Positions 12,986 through 22,711 of a DNA stretch of 64,000 nucleotides are shown here, piece after piece. Each line of letters opens with the position of its first letter. Position 1 is the first letter of the stretch. The notes under the pieces are model-generated. The model made no database searches. It saw nothing but the letters and a program-made list of their open reading frames with translations, and was not told where the DNA came from. The translations under genes were made by a program, and so were the position numbers. The stretch covers positions 22,901,728 to 22,965,727 of the forward strand of contig NC_072459.1 of the NCBI RefSeq assembly GCF_027596085.1. Direction: 5' to 3'. The DNA is from Anoplopoma fimbria (taxonomy: Eukaryota > Chordata > Actinopteri > Perciformes > Anoplopomatidae).

Positions 12986-14936
12986 TGTCAAGCTTCTGCC
13001 AGTAATAAGACAAAAGTAACTTGAATACACTGACAGCTCAACTGTATGACATTTTTCAATGAACTGCAATGAACATACTTGGAACAAACACTGTATTGTT
13101 TAAGGGCTACTTGATAATCTGACGGGGCTGTGGGTGTAGGTCTGAATGCCCCGTCAGCATGTGTTGGGATTAGGACGTGTCCCATGTTTAACCTGTATAT
13201 CTGCTGTACATGGCTCTCTGAACGTGCCCTATTACTGTCAACACTATCGCTGGAACCATCTGACCTCATCTTTACCAGCAAACCAGACAGTCTGAGCTCC
13301 TGGCCACATATGGAGTAGACATGTTAGGATACGTGTGGTTCATTCACAAAACTATTATTAAAGCTGCTTCATTAAACAAACATTTAAGCTGATATTTCAA
13401 CAATCACACCATGAAGGCTTGAAATGTGGCTGTACGTCTTTCTTGCTGTATTGCTATATTTTCTCCAATACATGGGTCATTATTTAGGGTGAAGGGTATA
13501 TAAAGTTTATTTCACCTTATGTGGTTGCAGAGAGGATCAAAGCAAAATGAAGGATTGACTGGAAGCTGAGTGAATGTTAATGTGTCTGGTGTTTCTTCCT
13601 GAATACCCTTAATTATATTTTAAAAAAGGGAAGATTTCAAACGGTTTGCGCTAATGGTCACTTTCTCCTATTTTTGGGGAGATGGCTGTGGATTTACACA
13701 CATAAATTTGTCTTGGACATAAAGCATGAGTTCAGCATTTGAGTCCGAAGTTACAGCAGAGACTGTGGTTCAGTCCTGTCTAGACCCTTTTTGATAAATA
13801 AAAAAAAGGGCATTCATAAGCCAAGAATAGTCACTCATGGTCTCTTTGAGCTTTTTGCGGAGTAGGAAGCAAGCAAACCTCTATACATGCAATATATCAT
13901 ATGTAGGTTACTGTATGCCTGCACTGTATATGGTGGTACTCAGGCCAGAGGGCTTGGACGTAAAAAGAGTACGGTTTCCTCTTAACACACACATTTGAAT
14001 TCCTGAGCTTCATGAAAGAACAGATTTGTTTGTTGAAGTTGTACTTAGCTGATGTTTGACATGCTGTTAAACGCTGCCTGCGTAGCTGAACACACAAACA
14101 CAGCAGCCCATGCGTCATATGGCTGCCACTTGCTAATTTTCAACACTGAGTCCCTTCGTTAATCTAATTAGTAGCCGAGGTATTAGCCTGTTCTAGCAGA
14201 CATAAGACGAGTGGGCTCAAAGACTGACATATTGATCTACAATGTAGACATGTCGACATCTCACAGTGTGGCTACAGTTAAGTCTAGTTCATTGTTTTTA
14301 CTGAGGAGCCGTGCTAATTATCTGCCTGCACACTCTGAAGAGGCCAAAGGCAAATAAGCTTAGCTGAGTCAACGGTACTTACAGAAGCATTTCTGGAACA
14401 TTTCAGCACACTGGCAAGTATAGTGGTTTTGTGATGCGATTACATTGATGAACAGGCCTGTTGGGCACTGTGCATTGCCCCAACCTACAGACTGATACAG
14501 AGTTTGCATTACATAGTGCAGAAAAGTCTGTGTCATTAAAGAGGCCAGCTTCTTCCCATCGTTAGGCTACATAGCCTACCGTTAAATAGGCTTAGCCTTC
14601 ACCCTGCCCTGCTTTAGGGCCACCTTGCGCTCAAAACCTCAGCCGCTTAAAGTGCAGCATATGGCTGACCCAAATCCCAGAGTAGTATATGAAATGGTAA
14701 ATCATTGCAAAAGGATATCCATCTTTGAAAACTATGTTACTTGTATCATTACTCAAACTCAGATAACTGTAATCACCATTTATTGGCCCTTGCTTTCATT
14801 TTCGCTTTAGTTAATTAGTTGATGGTAAAAGATACAGATCGCATAGATATTTAATAACTGTGGTTAGTAACTACAGCCATTAAAGATGTAGTTGTATTCA
14901 TGAGCATCGCGCTATCACCCTTTGGTCAGTCCACCA

Positions 14937-15185
14937 CTTTGGTCCACACTGAAATATCTCAACGTCTACTCGATTAACTGTCATGATATTTGATATGAAC
15001 ATTAATGTTCCCCAGAGAACAAATGGTAATCCTCTGCTTTTTCAATTACAAAATATTAGCATGCTAAACATCATACTTGCTAAACATCAGTATATTTGCA
15101 TTGCAATTGTGAGCATGTTAGCATGCTGACTTTAGCATCTAGCTCAAAGCACCGTTGTGACTACAACAGCCTCACAGGGCTTCTA
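14937..15185 (-). repeat. TAGCATGC-type dispersed repeat, reverse orientation
   Basis: The left part contains GTCCACACTGAAATATCTCAAC and ATTAATGTTCCCCAGAG. The right part contains GAGCATGTTAGCATGCTGAC and CATCTAGCTCAAAG. Read in reverse, the blocks match the copy at 47,145-47,690. It is non-coding. Confidence 0.65.
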
Positions 15186-16343
15186 GCCTCCTCTAGTCCC
15201 CCGTTCTTCCTCTTTTAGCTAAGATATATCAAGATAGAATGCAAAAAGAAGGGAATTCAAATAATCCATGAATACAGGAAATGAAGAACAAAAGAATGAC
15301 ACAAGGAACAAAGGCGACTGAGTCCTTATGTGTGGACTTTTCCCGTTGTCTGTGTGAGTTGGCAGTAAAGTCAGTCTGTAAAGGACTCTTGGTTTTCAAA
15401 GAATGGATGGTTGGATACTCTGAAGAACTCAGACACAAAAGTCTGCTTAAATACCTTCCCATCAGCGCTCTGTGGTTGTGTCATGGCTTTTTTTCAGTAG
15501 CCTTCTTGTCCCGTTTCCAAACAAGCTAATCCAAGATCCTCCCTGTAAATAAACATTTTCCACACGCAGAAGCCAAAGCATTAAGGGAACACCTTCGAAA
15601 ATTATTTCACACCAGTTTAGATGTACTGTACTGATTAAGTAAGGTATAGTCTAATGTTGTCTTACATCTTGAATCATTGCAGTGTTCCCTTTTCTCAAAT
15701 ATTGAAGTTAAATGAAGATAAAAATAGTGGTCTGTGAGGATTTTCTTTCACCTTGTCCAAAGAAGAATTAAGTAACCATGTAGAGGCTTGAACTCAAAGG
15801 TAACAGGACCTGCTATTTGTTCATTTGGGAGAAGATTCCTCACGACCAAACAGTTATCTTTGATTTAGCATAAATGTGATGTTTGACATAATGGTGAAGG
15901 GAGAGGGACGACATCTACACTTGTTGATATAACAATAACAACACTTTAATATGAACCTGATTAAGGGAATGATTTATCAAAACACTTTCTAAGTACAGTA
16001 ATTGCTCAAAAATGTCCTCGAGTTCACCAACACGCAACTTTCATTACAGAAAGAAGAAGTTGCTTGTGTTTTTTTTTAAATCAAATTAAAGTCACAATAA
16101 ACTATATAATTACATATTACAAATGTGATAAGGGTTTGACCTTTGTTTACTGATGGCTCCACACGTGAAAAACAGCGTCTCACATGGACCTGAATTGCAA
16201 GGTTGCCTCCTCACAGCAAAGCCTATCGCAGGCGTGCTGGGGTTTAGAGGGATAAGCCTGATCAGATCCTTCCAGATTGATCTCTGACGCTGTCTACCCG
16301 GTAGGTTTCACCGCCTCCCAGGTAGGGAGGGCAGCTAAGGGCG

Positions 16344-16470
16344 CCAATCAGAGTCGGGGAGGGGAGGAGGGGAGAAGATGCTGGCCTTTGTTGGAGAACT
16401 TTGACCTTTTCAGTAGCCCATGTGACTGGAAAAGAGGAGGATGTGGGGATTAGGGACGGAGATATAAAGG
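16344..16470 (+). promoter_or_regulatory. pde6h: pde6h-like core promoter
   Basis: A TATAAA box lies at 16,463-16,468, about 25-30 bp before the likely start of the untranslated first exon. A CCAAT box is at 16,344-16,348. A GGATTA core at 16,447-16,452 fits the site bound by CRX/OTX photoreceptor factors. The arrangement suits a strongly expressed, photoreceptor-restricted gene. The elements are seen; their use is inferred. Confidence 0.6.
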
Positions 16471-16489
16471 CGCAACGCGAACAACGCGC

Positions 16490-16571
16490 TTCACAAACTC
16501 AAGAAGAACAAAAGAAGAAATCTCTCCGAGTAGAGATTGGCTGTGGCCTCTTGGGATATCTGTGACAACAG
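16490..16571 (+). other. pde6h: pde6h-like non-coding exon 1 (5' UTR)
   Basis: This is the predicted first exon, with its start set by the TATA box. It ends in GACAACAG before a GTGAGAAC donor (GT at 16,572-16,573). It has no ATG, so translation would begin in the next exon. The intron that follows is about 1.18 kb. Confidence 0.5.
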
Positions 16572-16613
16572 GTGAGAACAACCTTATTGACGTGACTTAT
16601 TAATTCCATTTTT

Positions 16614-16767
16614 AAACTTTAGCCACAACAGCTTTTATAATGTTGCCATGGTGATAGAAACTACTTGTGCACTGCTTAAAGGTCAAAAGTCAGCACTTAA
16701 GAAATTAGATGAGAAAGACTTAGAATTTGATGATAAGGATGGATTTAATGCAGATCTGCATTTGTGA
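16614..16767 (+). repeat. 154-bp duplicated segment, copy 1 (in pde6h intron 1)
   Basis: The segment from AACTTTAGCCACAACAGC to GCATTTGTG is repeated in the same orientation at 19,866-20,018 with scattered substitutions (roughly 85-90% identity by eye). The copies flank the pde6h-like coding exons. Confidence 0.8.
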
Positions 16768-17768
16768 ACCAATGTGGCTGAAAACTATAACATGTTACTT
16801 GTCCCGTGCTAACAACGTGGTTTAAAGCGTGTAGGCTGAAGTACAGATGAAGTTCAGAAAAGAGGGACTCTTGAAAGGCATTGGTAGAAACTTAGAGGAG
16901 AGGACAGGTGTGTGTGTGTTTTCTAATGCACCGTGTAAAGAGGATTGACTTTAGGGGCAACAGTCACAGCAGGTAGGCTGATAACATGTTTGGTAGCGGC
17001 TTCACACAAAAGTCTGCTGAGGGGAGCCATTCTGACCCTCCCCATAGGCAGCCTAGATCTGCTGCTGCAGGTGGCACATACATTTGAGTTACATAACGTG
17101 CCAAAGCAGGATCTCGTCCGACTCTGTCAAATTGCCTTACCAGGATTACCAGTGTCAGATGTCAAAGGAAGGGGAGTGAGAACAGGAGATCAGACAGGAT
17201 ACTGCTTAAGAGATGAGGACAAAAGGGGACAGACAGGGACGTCCTACTCAGGAGATCAGCAGGTCCATGCGCAGAAAACGACACCGTGAAATGTGTTGTG
17301 ATGCAGCCTCACTAGGTTAGCAAGAGAAAAAAACCGATGTCGTCACTGGAATAGTTCTTAATTCAGTATTCAGTATCCTGATATATTAAGTATCAAACAT
17401 CAGCAGTTGAATTTGTGTCTAAGATGAAGAGCTAATGGAAAAAGTCTGACCTCCCACTGCACATGGCATCGCTGTTGTTCAAGAAGGGCAATAAATCCAC
17501 TGCGGATCAGAGTGGGATTAGAGCTAATCCGGTTGTTTAAACTAATCTGCATGATCTCTTCTGATTGGCATTGAGGGCCGGAAGGAAACAGGATTAACAG
17601 AGGGCAGCAGAGAGAGAAAGAGAGAGAGAGAGAGAAAGCGAGGGAAGGGCAGAGGACAAAAGAGGAGAAGGCAGATGAAGCCACAGGAGTAAAACTGTGA
17701 TCTCCGTCTGATGTAACTTATTTTTTTTTAAAAACATGTCATCTGTCTTTTAGAGACCCTCAGCAGAA

Positions 17769-18127
17769 ATGAACGCCAACCCCCCTGCAGGAAGCGCCCT
17801 GGCCCCCGGTGGAACGGCCGGCCCCACCACGCCCAAGAAGGGACCACCCAAGTTCAAGCAGAGGCAGGCCCGTACATTCAAGAGCAAGGCCCCAAAGCCA
17901 GGCCAGAAGGGGTAATAGAAAAACACCACACATACCCATATTTATACATATGTATTAAATGCAAATAATCACATCAGGCCACTGACCTCTTTTGTTTTCC
18001 CTCCTGCAGCTTTGGTGACGATATCCCCGGCATGGAGGGTCTTGGCACAGACATCACAGTGGTGTGCCCATGGGAAGCCTTCGGCGACATGGAGCTCAGC
18101 GACTTGGCCAAATACGGCATCATCTAA
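17769..18127 (+). CDS. pde6h: Cone-type cGMP phosphodiesterase 6 inhibitory gamma subunit
   Basis: It encodes the small subunit that holds photoreceptor PDE6 inactive until transducin-GTP displaces it. Coding exons are 17,769-17,911 and 18,010-18,127, joined by a 98-bp GT-AG intron inside Gly48, giving 86 residues against 83-87 in the family. Visible features are the variable N-terminus, the [15 protein letters not shown] motif and polybasic region (about residues 20-47, binding transducin and PDE6 catalytic subunits), and the near-invariant [20 protein letters not shown], then PWEAF, ending in YGII, which plugs the catalytic site. The ATG at 17,769 lies 15 bp after the acceptor (AG at 17,752-17,753). 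Rod PDE6G is the alternative. GPTTP rather than GPVTP, and the gprc5d/rbfox2 neighbours, favour pde6h. Confidence 0.9.
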
Positions 18128-18335
18128 ACCTGCTGCCTCCTGCCTTCCTCGCCGGCCTGCACCTCTCCTCCGTCCAGTCCCCTCCGCCCCGCCTCCTCTC
18201 CATCCCAGCTCGGCACGCCGCCATAAGGCTGCCGGCAACCCCCCTAATGCCCTCTCGTCTATCTACCTCGTGCCTCACTCCACTAAGTGGAAGGAGAGCA
18301 TAATCATTTATTTTTATATGATTATATGATACTGT

Positions 18336-18372
<37 letters not shown>

Positions 18373-18580
18373 TTGAATGAGAAGACGAGAAAAAGAAACC
18401 CCCACGTACCCAATTCCCTTCATCCATCTATGATAGTCTTCTCCTGACGTCTTCCACACCTTCGTCATTCGGACTCCCCTCTCTCCTCCCCCCCTCCACT
18501 CCCAACCCACGGCAATGGACGCAAGCAAAACACTAGCATGTATTTGCTTCTAGCTGTCTATTAAAATGTAAATATTTTGT
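18128..18580 (+). other. pde6h: pde6h-like 3' UTR with (AT)n run
   Basis: A C/T-rich 3' UTR follows the TAA. It contains an (AT)n run at 18,338-18,371 and a candidate ATTAAA polyadenylation signal at 18,560-18,565, with GT/T-rich sequence after it. The true 3' end is not shown by the sequence alone. Confidence 0.45.
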
Positions 18581-19504
18581 TCTCAGCGTTTGAACCTTTT
18601 GACCTTGTCTCCCGTCCTACCTTTTGTACGTCCTCCTGCTTCTATTTTGCATTGTATTTTCTACCCCTTGTGCACAAGGTTACTGTCAACACCAAGGGAT
18701 TCAAGGAGTGTGCGATATGCTGCAACAGTGAAAACTACAAAGCACTTTTTCACGTGATCATGGAGGATTGACTCCCTTTCTATCCCATCCGTCTGTCCGT
18801 CTCTCCTTGCTGCTATCTGAACCCATGTCCCTCCTTAGAGAAAACAAAGGCATATACTGTATGTTATGTGTTGCAAGCACAATACAAAGTGCAAAGTACA
18901 AAGTACTATGAACTGGTATGTTCTGATAGCTGCAGTAAAATGTGTATATTTATAGTAATTATGTTGTCTGTTGTTTTCTTTCGGGAACACCTACATAAAG
19001 GATGAAAATAAGGAATTTATCTCAAGCAAAAATATGTCAAAAAGAGGGAAACAAAAAACAATCACGACTTAATATCACTAATAGGGATCTAGGATGAGAA
19101 ACAAAATGAAAGTATTCTCTCTATTATTTTCCCGGCAGTCTTCTAACTCAAATTGATGACATTTCCTTCTGTGTCTTAACTCCAATGCTGTCTGAGTACA
19201 TCTAATAATAATTTCTGCTCATTTGAAGGCTTCCTCAAATCGACACACTCCCACGTGCCTTTTTGTAGGAAAAGTAAAACAAATCATGGAATTACCAAGA
19301 AACAATGTTCTTTCTCATCGCACAAGGAAAATAAATCAGCTGGTATACTACTATACCAGATGTATATGATCTAGCTCACAGTGAATAACCCTTACAATGT
19401 TCAAACTCTCTCTGTTAAAAAAATACATTATATTGTAGACATTATATAGAATAACAATTATTTTCTACTTTTGAATATACCCTACATATTGTATATTAGC
19501 AATA

Positions 19505-19615
19505 ATAGTCATGCTAGCAGCTCTGTGATGCTGTATTTAGAAAGAGCAAAGCTTTGAGCTAAATGCTAACATCAGCATGCTTCAGTCATGCTACCATGCT
19601 AACATTTGCTGAGCA
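19505..19615 (+). repeat. TAGCATGC-type dispersed repeat fragment
   Basis: It contains GAGCTAAATGCTAACATCAGC, CATGCTACCATGCTAACATT and flanking blocks shared with 4,692-4,800 and 47,145-47,690. It is non-coding. Confidence 0.65.
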
Positions 19616-19865
19616 ACACACACTTTGTGCTACAATATGAAACACGTCAGAGTTTTGAAGCTTTCATGTTTCTTAAAGAAGGTGGTTGCTAACACGTGGC
19701 TAAATGAGACTACAAAAACCTCATCACGCCTGTAGTCCACCTTCACAGCCTCATTGTGCACACTCATACTCATGTGACCGTGGTGTTGTTTGTATAGAGC
19801 CGTTAGCGTTTTACTTTTCAATTGCATTCATGCTTCAAAATTGTGGTGAAAGTGGTGATCATCTG

Positions 19866-20018
19866 AAACTTTAGCCATAACAGCTTTTATAACGTTGCCA
19901 TGGTTAAAGAAACTACTTGTGCACTGCTTCAAGGTAAAATGTAAGCACTTAAGAATTCAGATGAGAAAGACTTAGAGTTTGATGATAAGGATGGCTTTAA
20001 TGCAGATTGGCATTTGTG
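19866..20018 (+). repeat. 154-bp duplicated segment, copy 2
   Basis: This is the direct-orientation partner of 16,614-16,767, sharing for example GACTTAGA(A/G)TTTGATGATAAG. Here it lies within a block of dispersed repeats, so the pair is probably two insertions of one element, not a gene-associated duplication. Confidence 0.8.
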
Positions 20019-20110
20019 CGTTGCCAGCTAAAACCTTAAACCCTAGCGGCTGAAAAGTTCCCATGTAATAATCCAAAATCTGATGATTAAAAAATCCTAT
20101 TTGCTTATCG

Positions 20111-20165
20111 AGGGAACCAGTGGGTTGCAAGCTTCCTGGTTGGCCTACAAAAATACGTCATCCCT
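20111..20165 (+). repeat. Short dispersed repeat, partner of 1,534-1,590
   Basis: This is the same 55-bp unit as 1,534-1,590 in opposite orientation (AGGGAACCAGT ... TACGTCATCCCT). Confidence 0.6.
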
Positions 20166-20194
20166 GCAGCACTCTATTTAGTCGTGAACCAAAG

Positions 20195-20440
20195 GAATGG
20201 GCAGATTGAAATTGTGACCTGATGGTGCTCGATGAAAAGTTAAAGGGTGGCCAAAGTTATTACAGTTCATGCTTGAATGTGTGTAAGTGAATGCTTCTAC
20301 CACGTGTCATGGCAATCCATCCCATAGTTGTTGAGAAATAACATTAGGCTGCTCAAAACAACAAATATCAACTCTCAGAAGTCAATAGAGGAAAAGTCAG
20401 GGATCACTAAAGTCAGTAGGATTCAATGAAGGTTTGTACA
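20195..20440 (+). repeat. TAGCATGC-family repeat, 3' portion
   Basis: It contains GAAATTGTGACCTGATGGTG, CATGGCAATCCATCCCATAG, TTGTTGAGAAATAAC and AAAGTCAGGGATCACTAAAG. This phrase series belongs to the same teleost dispersed family as 47,145-47,690. Confidence 0.65.
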
Positions 20441-21779
20441 AAAGTAATATGCAATTCATACAATAGTTTTTAAGAGTCTGGACTAACAGGCTGACCAACC
20501 ATCTGACTGAATGCCATCGCCATCGATACACTCATAGTGCTAGCGTGGCGAGACCGACTCAAAAGAGCAACAAGGATGCTAGAATGGAGCTCTGAAACTG
20601 TAACAATCACCACAGGAACAACTACCACGTGGCTTCTGTCAACATCCTTTAACACTGTTGTCCCTCAACAACCTTTCCCAGACAATCTGGTTGCTATGGT
20701 TTCTCTTTCAAAATAATGAACGGCTGTCAGCGCTGAGTGACTTATGAGTCGCACGCCAATGTATCACTTCTTCCCATTTCAGCCCAGCCTAACAATGACA
20801 GTCACGGGGATTTGTGTGGGATACTTAAAACACATGACGTCATGCTTGAATTCCTCTGGTGTTAGGCGACACATCAGGGAGACCTAAGGTTTGAATTATT
20901 CCGTAGATAGACATTAATCTCGTCACATACTTTACACACATTTAGAGATATACTGTATGTGGTTACACTCTGCTCCTGCCGCAAACAAGCTTGATGATTA
21001 AAAAGACAAGGTTGTGTTTTGCAGAGTGACTTTACAGTTGAAGAGTGACTTGAGGTTCAACTGAACACACCCTATAAACTCTTTACTTGTACAGGCATGA
21101 GTTGAGGCGTTACGTATGGGCTTGTAGAAGACAACAGTCGAAAGCAGTCTCCATTCTTGACGCAACTCCCCCTGCGGCTAACTCGCCACTTCCAAATGTT
21201 GTTGCTGTGATTTACCAGTAACTATGGTGACGACCGGTTCTGTTCTGTGTCCCATTAGACCTGGGATGAGTCAGTTGGAATCTCACCTTGACTTCCCTTA
21301 CAACAATGAGACTCTCACCCCTTCTGAGCATGTGTTTCACATGAATATCTCTCACACACACTCCACATAAAGTGCAAACGTTGATCCAGAGCAGGGATGC
21401 AAATTCTTATGGGAAATAGATTCAGAGCATAGGGAGGAGTGAACTCACCCTCCCTGTGGGTGTCTGTGTGCATCATCCCCCTTCAGGTGTGTGAGCCCCA
21501 CCTATAGTGTGAGGGAGGGACACCGAGAGGCAGGAGGGCTCTGACAGGAAGGTATGAGTATTGGTGCAGGTTTCTCTGCTTTTACCTAACCTGTTGCTGC
21601 AAGGGCGTAAAGCAATCTTCTCTCCCAGTGGAGACCTCAGAGACTCCATTGCGCCCCACTCTTCCTCATCTCGTGCTCTTCCTGTTACCTGGGGCTTGCA
21701 GGGATATGGCATCAGGAGAGGAGGCGCATTAAGCCGCCTGTTTAGTGCAACGCTTAAAGACAAAGTTTAAAAATCAACA

Positions 21780-21830
21780 CTTTTGAAGTGGGATTTGGAA
21801 GCATTTACTCCGCATCCCAAAGGGTAAAAG
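21780..21830 (+). other. gprc5d: Candidate gprc5d-like 5' UTR exon end
   Basis: A good donor (AAAAG|GTAAGT, GT at 21,831-21,832) lies upstream of the coding exon, whose acceptor TTTTTTGTCTCAG ends at 22,633. Splicing them gives a non-coding leader and an 803-bp intron. The start of this exon is not defined. Confidence 0.4.
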
Positions 21831-22711
21831 GTAAGTTTTCACAGTTTATTTTTCATAAAGATGGCCTCTTTTTGTGTGGTTAACCTTTAATAGTTTAGTC
21901 ACCAAACATGTACATCTATTTAACTCAAATCACTGAATTAAGTGTGAGGAATTCATGTGAACTCTGTGTTATCGGTTTTGTTTAATAACTTGCTATTATA
22001 ATTGGCTAAAAATCATCCTAAAAATGGCATTAATAGGCTTATCAAAACCTCCATGCCTTTATATTTAGATGGAAGTAATTGCCTTAAGTTGGTGGATTTC
22101 CAGCCATTGTTGTACAAACCTTTCCCCCACTGTTTGATCCCCTGACCTATACAAATGAAAGCCAGTGTGAGGGCAAAGTTGAGGGCCGGGGGTCATATTC
22201 ATTGAGTGGCAATTCTACTAAAGGTCGTCTTTGATTCCTCAAACAAAGGCTCATTTACAGACTGGAGGAAGCAGCAATCAGCTATCAGGAGTGAATATCT
22301 CTCACCTCCAATCTGAACTGCTTGTAAACCCTGTGTATGTGTGTGTCCCTGTCTGTTCGTGGCAGTTTTATGAGCTGATGCAGCAGAATGGTTACATTGT
22401 ATGTCTCACCTCTCCTTGTTGCAGTCTTCTTTTCTTTTTTCCCTTCATTCTTAGCGTTGGTCGAAAACACTCCTCTGCCTTGTTCTGGCATGTCTATGCA
22501 CTGCCTCCTCCTGCGCTCCTCCACTCAGGCTGTCAAACCGCTTTCCTGTTTGCTGTGACCTCTGTGTTATCCTGTCATCCATTTCACCCCACTTGTTTTA
22601 ACGCCCTAAAACTCTGTGCCTTTTTTGTCTCAGGAGTAAATATCCTCCATATCGAAGGACATTTAAAAGGAAGGACTGGATCCCCAAGTGGATTACTAAC
22701 TAAATCTGAAA

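Larger units (their letters stand above)
1..16440. other. Gene-free upstream region
   Basis: I find no exon I can defend on either strand here. All open frames are under about 105 codons, lack family motifs, and often run through microsatellites. The content is AT-rich unique DNA, pyrimidine-rich tracts, GT/CA microsatellites and several dispersed teleost-type repeats listed separately. The stretch at about 9,900-10,250 also reads like an old dispersed repeat, but I cannot name a family. Conserved non-coding elements may exist (for example near 8,440-8,640) but need alignment to show. It lies upstream of the pde6h-like promoter and may contain its distal control DNA. Confidence 0.6.
18581..21779. 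other. Intergenic region rich in dispersed repeats
   Basis: No exons are recognised between the pde6h-like and gprc5d-like genes. Much of 19,505-20,440 is repeat-derived (entries below). The remainder is AT-rich unique sequence. The final 300 bp before 21,780 may contain the gprc5d-like promoter, but I see no clear core element. Confidence 0.5.
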
